Shown piece by piece: positions 10,908 to 23,100 of a stretch of DNA of 64,000 nucleotides. The first letter of the stretch is position 1. Every line of letters begins with the position of its first letter. The notes beneath the pieces were generated by a model. That model saw only the letters and a program-made list of their open reading frames with translations. It did no database searches and was not told where the DNA came from. A program made the position numbers and the translations under genes. Origin of the DNA: Agarophyton chilense (Eukaryota > Rhodophyta > Florideophyceae > Gracilariales > Gracilariaceae); assembly GCA_030374765.1 (NCBI GenBank), contig JARGXX010000111.1:992001-1056000 (forward strand), given 5' to 3'.

Positions 10908-13380
10908 CCATCAAAAGTTGGGTGGATTTAACAACCGGGCCTAAAACATATGGAAAGAAATATTCTGATATCATAATCTTTGTGAGCCGTATATCTCTCT
11001 TGTTTTAAGCGCCATCTTATATTTAAAATAAAAAAAAACTGGCCTGGATGGGAATGTCCGTTCGTAAGGTTTATGTGGAGTTACAGCAAGCAACAGTATA
11101 AAATAATCGTAGAGTCGTCTGTGAAAGTGAGCTGTAACAAACAAAAAATAATATTTCAGGATAATGAGATTATATCTTGTGCCAGCGAACCAAATCGTCA
11201 ATTGGTAGCGCCAAAATACACTCAAAAATGTTCACGGTAGATTTCATGAGCACATGTTCTGTAACAACGTTAAGATTTGTGGTCCAAACGTACGAACGTT
11301 TCATAAGAACAATATCACATGGCTTAATATTTCTTTAAATTATGCTCCAACAGGTGTCTTGTAATATACAAAACAATTAATTATTTTGGTTTTTATTATG
11401 ATAATCGAAAAAGTACTGTATTTTCCTCTTCTAAATGGAAAGCTTTTTTATTGTCGTTGAAATCGAAAACACAGTCTTATGACTTTCTGAAATCGACGAA
11501 ATATCAGCATACAAAACGCCTTTGTGCTAAAAGAGAATTGATACTATATTTGAGTTCGCCGATATCCAAGTCAAGTATATAAAGTTCCAGCTCGGGTGTC
11601 ATTTTGCAGATACGGTTTCTGAAACTTAGAAAACAACCATCAAAAAAGAGTAATCGAGTTCAGAAACCATTTTTGTTCTTCTAGACAAGTATAAGTGGGT
11701 GTTTTGCAGATGAGAAAACCTGACGATGTCTCATTCCTACACAAAACCAAAGCACCTCTGAACATAGGCATAGTACATGTTATTGTTTGCTTGTTAGAGT
11801 AGAAAACCTGTTTTATATGAAAAAAATGAATATCTGGAAAAATGCTTCATTTGATTAAACAAGAGGTAGGCTTTCTTAATATTTTCTCTTATTATTTTAC
11901 AGAAAGAAAACACAGCCGCGGCGCGCAATGCCGTTGATGGCTACTGGTTCTGGCTTATTTGTACTCATTTTAAGGGTTTTAGATGTGTGAAAGATCTCTA
12001 CCGGATGTACCTTAGGAGGAGTGTGTGCCCAGCCTGTAGACCAAGGAGCGCACGCGGATGCGGCAGCGGCGGCGGGAGTAAACGCGCTGCGGCAGCGGGC
12101 GGGCTGACGAAGGTTGGAACGTGTATTTGAGCGGTGGTGAACGCAAAAACCTTTTATTTACATTGGCTAGAATTCACTGTAAAGAATAAAATATATTTTT
12201 TGTACTCTATTTGGAAGGAGGCAGGAAAAAACAGTGTAGAAATATTTAATGTCTCTAGTTTTTATAGGTATTTTGAGAATAAACTCTTTTGCGTTGATTA
12301 GCGCTGTTTATGGACGAATAAAATGACTTTTTTGTGTTTTGTATTAAAAATTGTCTTACAATAAATATCTTGGATATTTTTGTGGTGTTTTCGCTCGGTA
12401 GAGTTGCATCACAAATACAAAATAATGAACGATGTGAGTGAATTTGAAAAAAGATCTAGTATGGAAAATGTTTTTCTCTTCTGAAATCTTCTTATTATGG
12501 TTTTTTTGAGAGTTGAAAACAGTACAGGCACTTTTTTTTATCTTCAGGTTTTATTTTTCACTTTTGTGACCAAATTTTTAAGGAAGTGAACAACTCTTTG
12601 ACCAAATCTTTTACGGAAGTGAACAACTCTTTGAATCATGGCGTTGGAAGCTTTTTGTGTTTGAAAAAAATGAGACACGAGTAGAGTCTGCATATTCTAC
12701 AACAATCTGTTCAGATCATGATTTAGAGTTCTACAATGTTGGGTAGGGAGACTGTTCGCAAAACTGCGTTTATGAGTTTTGCTATTTTCTTTGAAACGTT
12801 TTGTGTGCTATTGCATGTTTTTCGAATTAGGATAGATCGTTTGATTCTTCCTGGACCATTATTGAGATGAGTAATCAAAAGTAAAGTTCATATATCTGAT
12901 CACGATAAGAGGTGGGCAGTCAACCCTCTGCGGTCTACTCTCAACAAAATATACGATAATATATTAATCTTGTAAATTGTCCATATAGACGGGAGTCATA
13001 TTTGTTGAATGGCTTTTGCGAAAGAAACCATTTCAGAACTCACTACAAAACAGGCAAAAGACTGATTACTTTTTTCAAGATAGTTAACTTCCATCTACAC
13101 CTTTCATCATAAAATATATAAACCTAAATCAAAAAGTTTCACACACCTTCTCTTGCAATCGAATAAAGCAGTCCAAAGACAGAATAATATCAACGAATCA
13201 GCACCTGAAAAGTATCATCATCATTACTTTAAACTTTGGGCATAGTGTGAAATTAAATTAAAGCGTATCTGAGAAGTCAATGTTTTAAGAAGCTCGATCC
13301 CATTGTCTATATAATTATTTATTATAAAAACCTTGCTCACTCTTGTAAAGTTTATCATGACACGGTTATTTTGATATGTG
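10908..13380. other. Long AT-rich spacer with candidate transcription signals
   Basis: No protein-like ORF is present. A TATA-like element lies at 11576-11584 (TATATAAAG). A strong pyrimidine tract ending in TTTTACAG sits at about 11882-11901, in front of a GC-rich block (about 11910-12110) that would look like an exon, but no open frame supports one. Another TATA-like element (ATATATAAACC, 13114-13124) lies about 260 bases before the glycosyltransferase start and is a candidate core promoter for it. The remainder is AT-rich without recognisable content apart from the tandem repeat listed separately. Confidence 0.45.
12569..12633. repeat. Two-unit tandem repeat, 32/33 bp
   Basis: The unit ACCAAAT..TTTA..GGAAGTGAAC followed by AACTCTTTG occurs twice head to tail (12569-12600 and 12601-12633) with only a few differences. 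It lies in AT-rich non-coding DNA upstream of the glycosyltransferase gene and could duplicate a regulatory site. Confidence 0.8.
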
Positions 13381-14634
13381 ATGAGTCCAGTTCTGTTGCT
13401 TCGAATGCTTTATGTTTCCATGCCTTCGAAAGTATTTAGACGATTTTTGTTATGCTTGACGGCATTTGGGATATTTTTACTTGGACAAACTCTAGTAAGA
13501 GATCGTTCAAATGTTCATTCTAGAGTTTATATGCAACGTAAGACAGAAAAGTTTTTACAAAAACATTTTAATTTGAGTTCGCAAGTTCTATGTAAAGGTA
13601 ATATCAGAGGAGCTATTCACATTACTTATAAGGTGCAAAACCTTTTAAAGTCAGAGTATTTGTATCAAAATGACCATATTCAAATTAGGGAGTTGAGAAA
13701 ATACCAGAATATATATTCAGGATACAATGGAATGTGTCACGTGAAAGTCTTTAGCTCTGCAGCAAAATATAAATATTTTTGGAAGCCTTTCATACTTACG
13801 GCTCTGTTTGAGGTCTTCAAGACAGACCTTGTGTACCAGGACTTGGATGTTTTTGTTTATAAAAACTATCTTAAAAGCTATTCGCCTCGATCTCAACGTA
13901 TTTACCTTCAGTATGATCTTTCCACGCAAAGTATAAATGCTGGTGTAATCTGGCTCCCATACAATTCAGCAGTGCTACGTATTGTTAGAGAATGGAGCAC
14001 TAGACTGAAAAGAAAAAATATACTAGATGATCAAATGGTACTGAACAAATTGGTTGATAAATCCCCTCATTTTTCAGTATTAAAACACGGAGTTGGGGCT
14101 GATCACTATCTGGGCTCCACTAAAAGTAAAAGAGCTGGGCCGCTACTCTCAAGTCAGGTTTATACGTTTACCGTATTTTACAGGGGATTTTCTGTTATCT
14201 ATTGTTTATTTCTTTTATTTGTAATGCAAAATAAGAAGAGAAATCCCATATTCAGCCAAGGACATGAACTACTAGTCTTTGCTGTTCCATTTGTCTTCGT
14301 TTTTATTGAGTTCTTCTCATACATTCTTTTTTATAGTTTTGAAGGTCAAATAATTTGTGGACCACCAAATTACGTGCGCTTCTCTAGTATTATTCCTATA
14401 TCTGATGGCTGTAGAATGTGGAAGTATAGTGGGAAGCTAATGTTCTACGATGGGTTGTGTCTGAAACACACAATTATTAGTACTCTTGGCTGGAGTGACG
14501 AGAAAGTAACAGGGATTTTTTATTTTCTGAGAAGAAATTTTTTTATGCACACAGTTGTAGCTACTACAATCATTTTAAAAATACAAGAAAACTTTTCATT
14601 GGTCACCAAAAACCGATACTATGAATTGCGTTAA
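13381..14634 (+). CDS. Putative GT-A glycosyltransferase with membrane anchor (possible retained intron)
   Basis: I start at the ATG at 13381, giving 417 residues. Residues about 20-38 form a hydrophobic anchor after a basic stretch. The catalytic pattern is visible: KPFILTALFEVFKTDLVYQDLDVF with the DxD at 154-156, then NAGVIWLP (186-193), EW (204-205) and DDQMVLN (216-222). This is the usual order of a nucleotide-diphospho-sugar transferase. The region from about 257 to 322 is odd: it is very hydrophobic, with two membrane-like stretches, and interrupts the catalytic domain before a C-terminal CLKHTIISTLGWSDEK segment. A GT-AG pair at 14158-14310 would remove 153 bases and keep the frame, so an unspliced intron is possible; a degenerating gene is the alternative. 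Family is probably related to GT77 or GT34; acceptor unknown. Confidence 0.7.
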   Translation: MSPVLLLRMLYVSMPSKVFRRFLLCLTAFGIFLLGQTLVRDRSNVHSRVYMQRKTEKFLQKHFNLSSQVLCKGNIRGAIHITYKVQNLLKSEYLYQNDHIQIRELRKYQNIYSGYNGMCHVKVFSSAAKYKYFWKPFILTALFEVFKTDLVYQDLDVFVYKNYLKSYSPRSQRIYLQYDLSTQSINAGVIWLPYNSAVLRIVREWSTRLKRKNILDDQMVLNKLVDKSPHFSVLKHGVGADHYLGSTKSKRAGPLLSSQVYTFTVFYRGFSVIYCLFLLFVMQNKKRNPIFSQGHELLVFAVPFVFVFIEFFSYILFYSFEGQIICGPPNYVRFSSIIPISDGCRMWKYSGKLMFYDGLCLKHTIISTLGWSDEKVTGIFYFLRRNFFMHTVVATTIILKIQENFSLVTKNRYYELR

Positions 14635-17600
14635 AGAAACTCGCAGAAAAGCTTCAGATTGAAAACCCGAAGTGGGTCACAATTTAATATATTTACGTAT
14701 GCATGGTTAACTTGTCTTTCTGCAAATTAAGTATATCTTTCGAATACAAAGACAATGTTCTTGGTATACACCGACCAAGATGATTACACGGCGACCCGAT
14801 CTGCTGTCGGAATCTCGCCAGCCATACCCTCGTACTTTGCACTCCTAGCTAGTGGTCTTTCAGAGTTTCTCGTGTCTCGAAAACTGACGTATAGATAGGA
14901 ACAATTTTATCATGTCCGTGTGGGCCCTGCGATAAAATATTTGTAACAATTTGGTTCGATCGAATTTCAAGCGTTCACTCGACGTACGAACTGAAAATTG
15001 GGAGAAGGCGGCGATAGCGACTAAACTTTGAGCAGGTTCTCTCTCGCCCTATATTCCGACTCAGAACATTTCGAATCCGCTTATGTTGTGTAGCCCAGAA
15101 CGGCCCTATAGAAGGATTGTATCGAAGATTAGGCCTAAAGAAACTCACAGCTTTGACAGCCCAGACCCGTGATGGACTGATGTAAAATCACTTTCTTCTT
15201 GATGCGTTGGGTGATCTGCATCAGTGCATGGAACTCAAGTGCAATAAATTCAAGATGAACTGATGGAACGACGTGTACGTCGGTTCCCTAAACATAATCA
15301 AGCAAAAGGCAGTGTGCAAGTAGTGCCATCAGGTCATGTTGAGGCTTTTTTTGAAGAGGCCTGCAGAAAGGTGGGAATAGCAGACTCAGATGACCATCAT
15401 TGAATGCTTGCTGTGTGTGGGGACAATTTCGTAGATGCCGGTCAAGAGAAAATTTGGTGAGCAAGTTTTCTATGTTGTCTTATATGAACGACCGATGAAA
15501 CCCCGAGCTTTGAAAATGGCGATGCGGCCTTCCGGCTCTTGGGTTCAAAAGCAAAAGAGACATATTTCTTGGGGCGGGTTCGTGAATGTAACATCCATAG
15601 TACAGTAGAACCCAGCGCCAACTCACATGAGTGGGCAAACTTTGCGTCTTAGACATTCATCGTCCGGTCCTGATGTGCATACATGTTCGAAGCATTTCAC
15701 GCCAAACGTGAATATCGAAACCAAAACATCGTCTTTTGCGATCAGACTCGAGTTTACGAGCAAATTTTGACACAGTTCATATCGGTTGAAGTTTGGATGT
15801 GCCGGATAAAAGTGGGCGAATTGGACTGTGGACTCTTCGAAAAGGAAAAGTGCGCCCACAGGGTGCATACTGTATACCCCCTTTCGATGGACTTTATTGC
15901 CGTTATTGTGCTGTTGGCGTGTGGAAAAGATCTCCCGCAGAGAAATACGAACTGCGCGCACGCTCACGACAACAATGAATCAGAGCCTAAGGAAGTATAT
16001 GTATATTGTTGAAGATATATATTGCCAGACATCTTGCTTTTATTGTTCTACAATCTATTGTGCGAGCCCAATATGAACCGCTTGTTGCGCCACAACCTGC
16101 AAGGGAACATTGCGGATAAGCTTTCTATGAACAAGCAGTGATGCGTGAGACAGCGCGTGCAATATGATAAGACCAAGGGCTCCATTCCTGTTCCAATGGA
16201 CAACAGATTGAGTTCTCTTGATCTATATGAGAACGGGAATTATTTAAAATGCTAAGCGGTTTTCAAGAAGCACTGTACTTCCCATGTGGTATGGGCGGTC
16301 TCGGCAACAAAATGCGGTGCCTACATATAGCCAATTCTGGTGTTGAGAAAACAGGAGAACAATATCAGCTGCGGGTCGAACTCATGAGGACCTGTTGCGG
16401 TTGTCGTTTTCTAAAAGATTATAAATTGAGCAAGAATTGGTTAAAATGAACGTAAAGAGTTCAACCTGATGCAGCAGTGAGGTATATGAGAAAACGATTA
16501 AGTTCAAGAAGGGTAAACATAGATTTGTATATATCTCGGAGGACCGATGCAGGATGGCATTCGTTTGCATTGGGAATTGGCCATTGAATCATTAGCCGAT
16601 GTGGACCCTAAAGCGGTCTTTCGACATATAGTTCACAAGCGGCTGGAAAGCGAGATGGTGTAACCTAACTCAAGTATCTTTTGCATAAACCATCGTGAGT
16701 CACATTGCTCGACAATCTTTTCATTGCGGATAGTATTTCTTCCGTACTTTACACCTTTCGGCATGGAGCAGCGGTAGAACCTTAGGCTGGGAATATTAAA
16801 GGGTAACGTGAAGATGCAAGCTCTTCGATTGGTTTTCGACAGTTGTTCGATCAGCCACGCCGGATGCAGGCGAACACTCTTCAAAACAATCATATATTTT
16901 TTCATACTCCACGCCTTTATTCAATGTTTCTTTGCAGACATAAGCTTTCGAGAATGCAAGCTTTTTATAACTGAAACAAGACATCGTTATATCTTAACCT
17001 TGAAGTGCATGCTTTGAATGAACAAATTGGTATTCGTTGCTGCTTCATCGGATTAAAGAAATCCAGCGCAGTTATCGAAATGAAGTGGAAATAGCTTTTT
17101 GCAAAGAAGGCCGCGCTGTTGTCGCCATGCCCAGCGAGGAAAATTCAAAATGTGTGCAGTTTTCGACGACACGACAAGCGCACCGACATTCGATAATAGG
17201 CCTCCTCGCCTTATGACACTCCGATTGATTAGGCTCTCTCATCAAGCATCTCGGCCCTGCACGCCATCGCACCTCCTGCACACCACCTTTCCGATTGCGC
17301 TTTTTAGCCACGCAGCCTTTTCGTTTGCTTTTCCCGTTTTCCTCCGCTCCTTTACTAGGCTCCGAATCAGATGTTTAAGTCGTCAGCGTCACTAAAGAAG
17401 AAACATCAAACACCGACTCTTCATCTTCTCGCAAACCTCTCAGCCACCCCCACGCCAGGCACATTCTTCGTGTCGTTACTCAACGTCAGAAGCTTTTTCC
17501 GCCGTTTTCAGTATCGTAAGGTATTTTTGAAGTGCTATACTGTTTAAATCATCAAAGCGCAGATCCAGCATTTTTTTGGAAGTTCAAAAAGGCTGACGTA

Positions 17601-18200
17601 GGCATCATAACGCGTTAAGACATGCAAAATACAAAAAACCCAACGTCTGTTGCCATGCGTGCGATATCAAGTTTCTCGAAGCTCACGATCTCCGAAGCAA
17701 TTATAAAAGTCGTCTTTATCGAGCCGGTTCAAGACAAAAAAACAATATTATTTTCTAAAACGGTTGCGATAAATACATCCAGTCATTGTATTGTGTTAAA
17801 GTTCTTTACACACTTCACAGTATTTCATTCCATCATTATATTCTTTTCTCTGCTTTTCACACATACATTGATCATTTTATAATTGGTACTCTATAACCGC
17901 TTACAATTCTTTTTTTCTGTCTTCTTTCTATGACTTCTTTTCTTTGCCATATTGTAATCTGGTACTCTTAAAAATACATATTTTATATGTGCCTTCTTGG
18001 ATTTTAACAACCCGCGCTGTGTCTCCTTCCTACTTTCACAGATATGACGTTTAAATAATACTCTCGACGAGACCAGAGCTTCTCTGATGGTTCTGGGTTA
18101 AGTGTTCTTGACAGTTCCTGTGTCATTTTTCGAAATTCTATTTTTTATTACGATAGAATGTTGTTACTCATAGAAAAGATAATGAAAACCGTGCGCGTGA
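14635..18200. other. Intergenic region without a supported gene
   Basis: Short overlapping readings occur on both strands at 15.6-16.6 kb and 17.0-17.4 kb, but none is long, conserved in motif, or free of competing frames. A 66-codon reading at 16249-16449 contains GGLGNKMR, which faintly recalls the GLGNR motif of fucosyltransferases, but nothing around it fits. The stretch 17.6-18.1 kb is AT-rich and pyrimidine-biased. Decayed transposon sequence is the likeliest content. Confidence 0.35.
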
Positions 18201-18209
18201 TTCTATAGG

Positions 18210-18540
18210 ATTTTAAGAGGCGAAGCTTTCGAATTCTACTATGATACGTTCGATTCGGAGGGCGATCTGACTGGAAAATCTGATTATTACGGCATTACGA
18301 AGGAGGCATTCTTAGACCGATCTGGAACAGCAAAAAACCCAAAAAACACATACGAAAGGAAACCAGCGTCCATCTACAGTATAATAAAATATTAAGATCC
18401 AATACGGATATAGCAGATTCATTCTAGAGGGCTAGCTTCATTGATAAAGCGGGGTTTGGCTTGCTTCTAAATTTATTCATGCAGTATGCAGATGTCGTAC
18501 AATCACCTCTGGGGTATGCTACTGTCGCGTCTCGGGAGCG
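18210..18540 (+). pseudogene. Fragment of another retrotransposon gag
   Basis: The frame starting near 18214 reads FEFYYDTFDSEGDLT followed by KEAFLDR, resembling the capsid segment of retrotransposon gags in which an aromatic-rich FYYDTF stretch precedes a short acidic loop. A second piece near 18445-18500 reads AGFGLLLNLFMQYADV. Stops and a frame change separate them. It is cut at its right side by the Gyp-1 sequence. The assignment rests on motif resemblance only. Confidence 0.4.
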
Positions 18541-18781
18541 TGGTGACGCTCAACCTTAGAAGGTAGACGTAGTAAACCTTGATGGTAACAGGGCACCGTG
18601 AAAACCCGCAGGGGCAAACAGAGGGGCAACTAGCCTATACCGTGTAGGTGAACGATGGTAGGCGTCGACGCGCGGGAAATTCTGTGTGGTAGTTGAGAAA
18701 CAATAAACCAAAAGGTATAGTCGTGGGGCCAGCAATGCACGGTCTCTGACCTAGTGCCCCAAGGGTCGGCGACATCCGGGC

Positions 18782-20044
18782 CTCAAACCCTTGAAGCCCA
18801 CCAACCCTCTGTACAGGACACTCCTGTCCTACCGGTATTACCGGCTAGAAGATTCATCTTTAGGTCGGACACCGCGTGACACGGGTAAAGTGAAAGACTG
18901 CATCAAGCGGATGCAGCTTTCACTTCGTAACCAGTCATTTACTGGGGATGATCCAATTCTGGTCTTGGATTTCCTACACCGCTTTGTAGCGGAAGCCGAT
19001 ATACTCGGAATGAACGAAGGACAAGCCTACGTGGCGCTACCCTACTTTCTACGGGGTGTCGCTGAAGATCAGTTTTTGTCGGTTCGGGGCTCGTCGCGAG
19101 CCTCCGAAGGAGGTGTGACCTGCTGGCCCGAGGCCGTGCAGTACCTCCTGCGTTCCTACGCAACCAACACCGCGATACAAGCGGCGATACTCGCTTTGCG
19201 AGACACTCGACAACGCTCCGGCGAGCTCGAGACCGACTACTCGGTACGCCTGAATAAGGCTTTCCACCGTTGTGGTAATGTATACCCCGCTGGGGAACGC
19301 TGTACGATGTTCCTTGATGGCTTGGATCCAGCCATCAAGACTCTTGTCGCCCGTTACAGGGAACAAGAGCCGAAGGTGACCTACCTTGAACTCGTACAGT
19401 TTGCCCGCGCAGAGGGAGATGCACTACGTGCACGCAATCCGGAAACCCGGTCGAAGGCCGCTAAAGCATTGCTGCTTGAGTCAGACTCTTCTTCACCGTC
19501 ATTTGCGATGGATGGCATCCCCAAACAGGGTTATGACAATATGAATGTCATCCATCACGATGGTTTATCTATTCCGACAACGGAATTACCGTCTACGACG
19601 GATGGCTCGGTTGACTCAACCGCAAGGGACACGGAGAACGGGCAGGTCTTTTATCTTAATGACCGCCGCACTCCGGCCCCCCGTATGCCGTACTCGAACG
19701 GAATGACACGAAGTCAGCGCCCTGGATGGGTTGGAAACCGGGAACCCGGAAGATACACCGATGCTCGGAATGCCGTACCGCGAAACGCGGGAGTGACGTT
19801 GGTGTGCCACTTGTGCTACGAGCGCGGGCACACCTCCCCGCAATGCCTTTTATCGCTACGCGATATGACGCGAGTGGTGGATAATTACGAAGCCCTCTCC
19901 CGGCAGGAGAAGGGCTCCGTGCCACTCACGTCATATCTCCGCGGGAAGACGGACTTCCCCAACGCATTGGCTCACACTCCGAATTCTCGGTATAAACCGG
20001 CTCAGCCGGCACGCGCCACACCAGCGCCAAACCACGCTGGTTGA
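18782..20044 (+). pseudogene. Gyp-1 gag (capsid plus CCHC zinc knuckle), 5' truncated
   Basis: The frame is open from after a stop at 18752 to a TGA at 20042. It begins without an ATG, at a point that matches the middle of the Gyp-3 gag (LKPL), so about the first 250-300 residues are missing. The capsid-like part includes the EADILGMNEGQAYVALPYF and FLDGLDPAIKTLVARYREQ segments shared with Gyp-3 and Gyp-5. A zinc knuckle CHLCYERGHTSPQC (CX2CX4HX4C) lies at about 19806-19847 and would bind the element's RNA. Compared with Gyp-2 the TGA at 20042 is premature (GGA there); the natural stop is a TAG near 20147. Pol lies in the -1 frame across the overlap, implying programmed frameshifting. Confidence 0.88.
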
Positions 20045-23000
20045 TCTCAACCCGCTCCTGCGGTAGCTACCGTGCAATGGAGTCATGCACTCGTTGCCGA
20101 GGAAGTCGGGCCTTCGCCCGACCAGGACCCTGTACAGGGAAAAGAATAGAGGGAGTCTCCCCTTCGGGAGAGGCGTCCTCAGAGTTGAGGCTGACGACGC
20201 CCGAGGCGCCGATGCCTCGCTCCCCGGTGAAAATCCTGACAAGGAAGGACACCGCAGACGCGGACTCTAAACACCTCGGTTTGTTGCGTCGACGGTGGAT
20301 ACGGATTAGAAATAACGGGATCCCGGATAGAGTCTTGGTAATGGTCAAGCGTAACTACAAGGTTTACGCTGACCTTGGTCTGCACACGCAGTTTATGGTG
20401 AGACATCTCACTGTCCTGGATACAGGTTCTGGGCCGAAATTTATTGTGGAATCGGTTTTACCCCCGCCATTGCGGTCACTCATCCGTTCTGAAACGGTAC
20501 CCGACGTGTCGGACGCCAATAACAACCCGTTGAAAACGGCTGGTGTGATCGACCTGGTCGTCAGGCTAGGGCGGATGGTGGTTAAACTAACTTTTATTGT
20601 GTGCCGCTCGCTGGCCGCGCCAGTTATACTGGGATGTGACTACTGCGACAGGTTTGTCGACGCCATCCGCCCACGCCTTAAGCAGGTGGAACTTGAGGAC
20701 GGATCGACCGTCCCCATTGTTCGTCAACCGCTGAAGCGGGCATCGAGAAAACACGTTCCTCTACCTGCTGCGCAGAAACCCACACCGGCGAACAGGGATT
20801 CTACGAAGCTACGCGTTGCCTAGTCAGTAACCATACCCCCGGAGAGCCAGGTTATGGTTTCAGTCAATTCCCGTCAACACGGTCTTCGGGTTGTTCAGCC
20901 CTTGCCCTCGTTGTACGAGAAATTTCAGTTAACCGTTGCGAACGGAATCGTGCAAGTCACGCCGAATTCCCCTTTCAGGGTGTTGGTTGCCAACCTGGGG
21001 AAGGCACCCCAGACGCTGGCAAAGAACCAAGTCATTGGGTCTGGGACGCCGCACCCGCTCGCGATGCTCCCTACAAAGGTGACGGCTGCCGGAGTACTCG
21101 GGATAACCCCTTCCACCGAAGATGGTCTCCCGGTATCCGGTGCAGAAACCTCCGGGAAGGCACAGCAGTTGGCGCTCGATAAAACCGTCAAGACGGATGC
21201 ATTTCCGACCTCGTCGGTTCCCACACCTGACACTAGGGCACAGCCTACGAGCTACGATAAGATAGACCCGATCAAGGCCCTCGAGGACCTGGACCTGAGT
21301 CATGTACCGGTCTCACACCGGGACCGCTTACGCGGAATGCTACACGAGTTTACCGCAATGTGGGACGGCTCACTGGGTGAGATCAATACAACCGAACATC
21401 GGATAGACTTGCTACCGGACGCACGTCCGGTTGCACAACCCCCTTACAGGGCGGGACCGAAAGCTCGGGAGGAGGAAGAATTTCAGGTGGACAAGATGCT
21501 CCGTGCTGGAGTCACCGAGCCCGCCCAATCTCCTTGGGCTTCACCGGTGGTGCTGGCCTTCAAGGCTGACGGCACTTGGCGGTTTTGCGTTGACTACCGC
21601 CCCCTCAATGCCGTCACCGTGAGGGACACCTACCCGATTCCGCGCATGGACGAGTGTATAGACTCGCTCGGGGACGCTACCGTGTCTACGGCTCTGGATG
21701 CTAACTGGGGCTACTGGCAAGTCCCAGTCCGGGAAGAGGACCGAGACAAAACCGCGTTTGTTTGCCACTCGGGTTCCTACCGCTTCAAGCGGATGCCGTT
21801 TGGTTTAACCAATGCACCGGCCACCTTTCAAAGGGCAATAGACATACTGATGTCGCGTTTCCAGTGGCGCACGTGCCTTGTCTACTTGGACGACATCATT
21901 GTCTTTTCCAGAAACCTGGACGATCACCTGACCCACGTGCGGGACGTGATGACCGTACTGCGAGACGCAGGAATAACCCTCAAGTTGAGGAAGTGCGAGT
22001 TCTTCACCGACACGGTGAAGTATCTCGGGCACGTCATCCGTCCAGGACGGTTAATGATCGAACAAGTTCGTATCAAGTCCCTCTGCGAGGCGAAGGAGCC
22101 CCGTACTCAAACGGAGCTCCGCTCCTTTTTAGGTCTGGTCAACGTCTATCGACGGTTTATACCGAGTTTCTAGGATATCGCCGCTCCGCTAAGCGCGCTA
22201 CTGCGGAAGGGCCAGCCACCGAAGCTGGCGCCATTCACCACCGATCAGTCGGAATCTTTTCCCTCCTTGATTAAGGCAGTTACGACAGCTCCCATCCTAT
22301 CCTTGCCCAAACTTGGGCTTCCCTACTCCATCGACACCGACGCCAGCAACCACCAGGTGGGCTGCGCACTGTTCCAAACCACCCCCGAGGGGGAACGCAA
22401 ACCAATTGGCTATTGGTCCCGCACGCTGAACGTCCACGAGCGCAACTACTCGGTCTCCGAGAAGGAGTGCCTCGCAGTGGTCTGGGCGCTATCCACTCTG
22501 CGCCCATACGTCATGGGCGTTCATTTCACCGTATACACGGACCATGCCTCGTTGAGGTGGCTGCTGAACATCGCAGATCCTTCTGGCCGCTTAATGCGGT
22601 GGCGCCTCCGCTTAGCGGAATTCGACTTCGAAGTCGTCTACAAAAAGGGTGTCCAGAACACCCAAGCAGACGCCCTCTCTCGATTACCTACGACAGGTGA
22701 AGCACTTGCCGACCCGGAGGTCGACGAGATCCCGTGCTTTACCTTGGAAGGGGAAACACCGACGGAGTCGGATTGGCCCGAAACCGGGAAAAACACCATG
22801 GAAATGGATGAGCTACTCGCAGCGCGCGAGAATGAAACACCCGTACCCGTGGCATCATGGCTTAGAAGCCCCGCCGTGGTACCGCACCCCTCACGGGGTC
22901 TCTCCAATATACCGACTTTATCGGAACCACCGGCAATGCCGGAAACACCTGGCCCTCGCGGCCAGCTACCTTTACGGGCGCCGCGCAGCGGTATTTATAC

Positions 23001-23100
23001 CCGCCATGCGGTTAGCCCACTATCACCCGTCGCACCGTCTAAGGAGGGGGGGGGGGACCCGCTCAATCGCGGAAGCATCGCCGTCGCAACGGAAGTTTAA
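20041..23100 (+). pseudogene. Gyp-1 pol: aspartic protease, reverse transcriptase, RNase H
   Basis: One frame runs through all three domains, broken by TAG at 20821 and TAG at 22171. The protease has DTG at 20419-20427 in TVLDTGSGPKF and the later VILGCD turn. The reverse transcriptase has SPWASPVV, the first aspartate in STALDANWGYWQ, FGLTNAPATFQR, and the catalytic YLDD at 21882-21893. RNase H has DTDAS near 22330, EKECLAVVWAL, YTDHASLRWL and the final QADALSRL near 22670-22690, so all its acidic residues are present. After this the frame continues about 135 residues without any integrase motif to a stop at 23098; an 11-G run at 23046-23056 shifts the true frame by +1 compared with Gyp-2. 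Without the stops the catalytic cores would be complete. Confidence 0.9.

Noticed and set aside
16249-16449. GGLGNKMR reading as a possible fucosyltransferase fragment
   Set aside because: No other motif of the family is found in any frame nearby.
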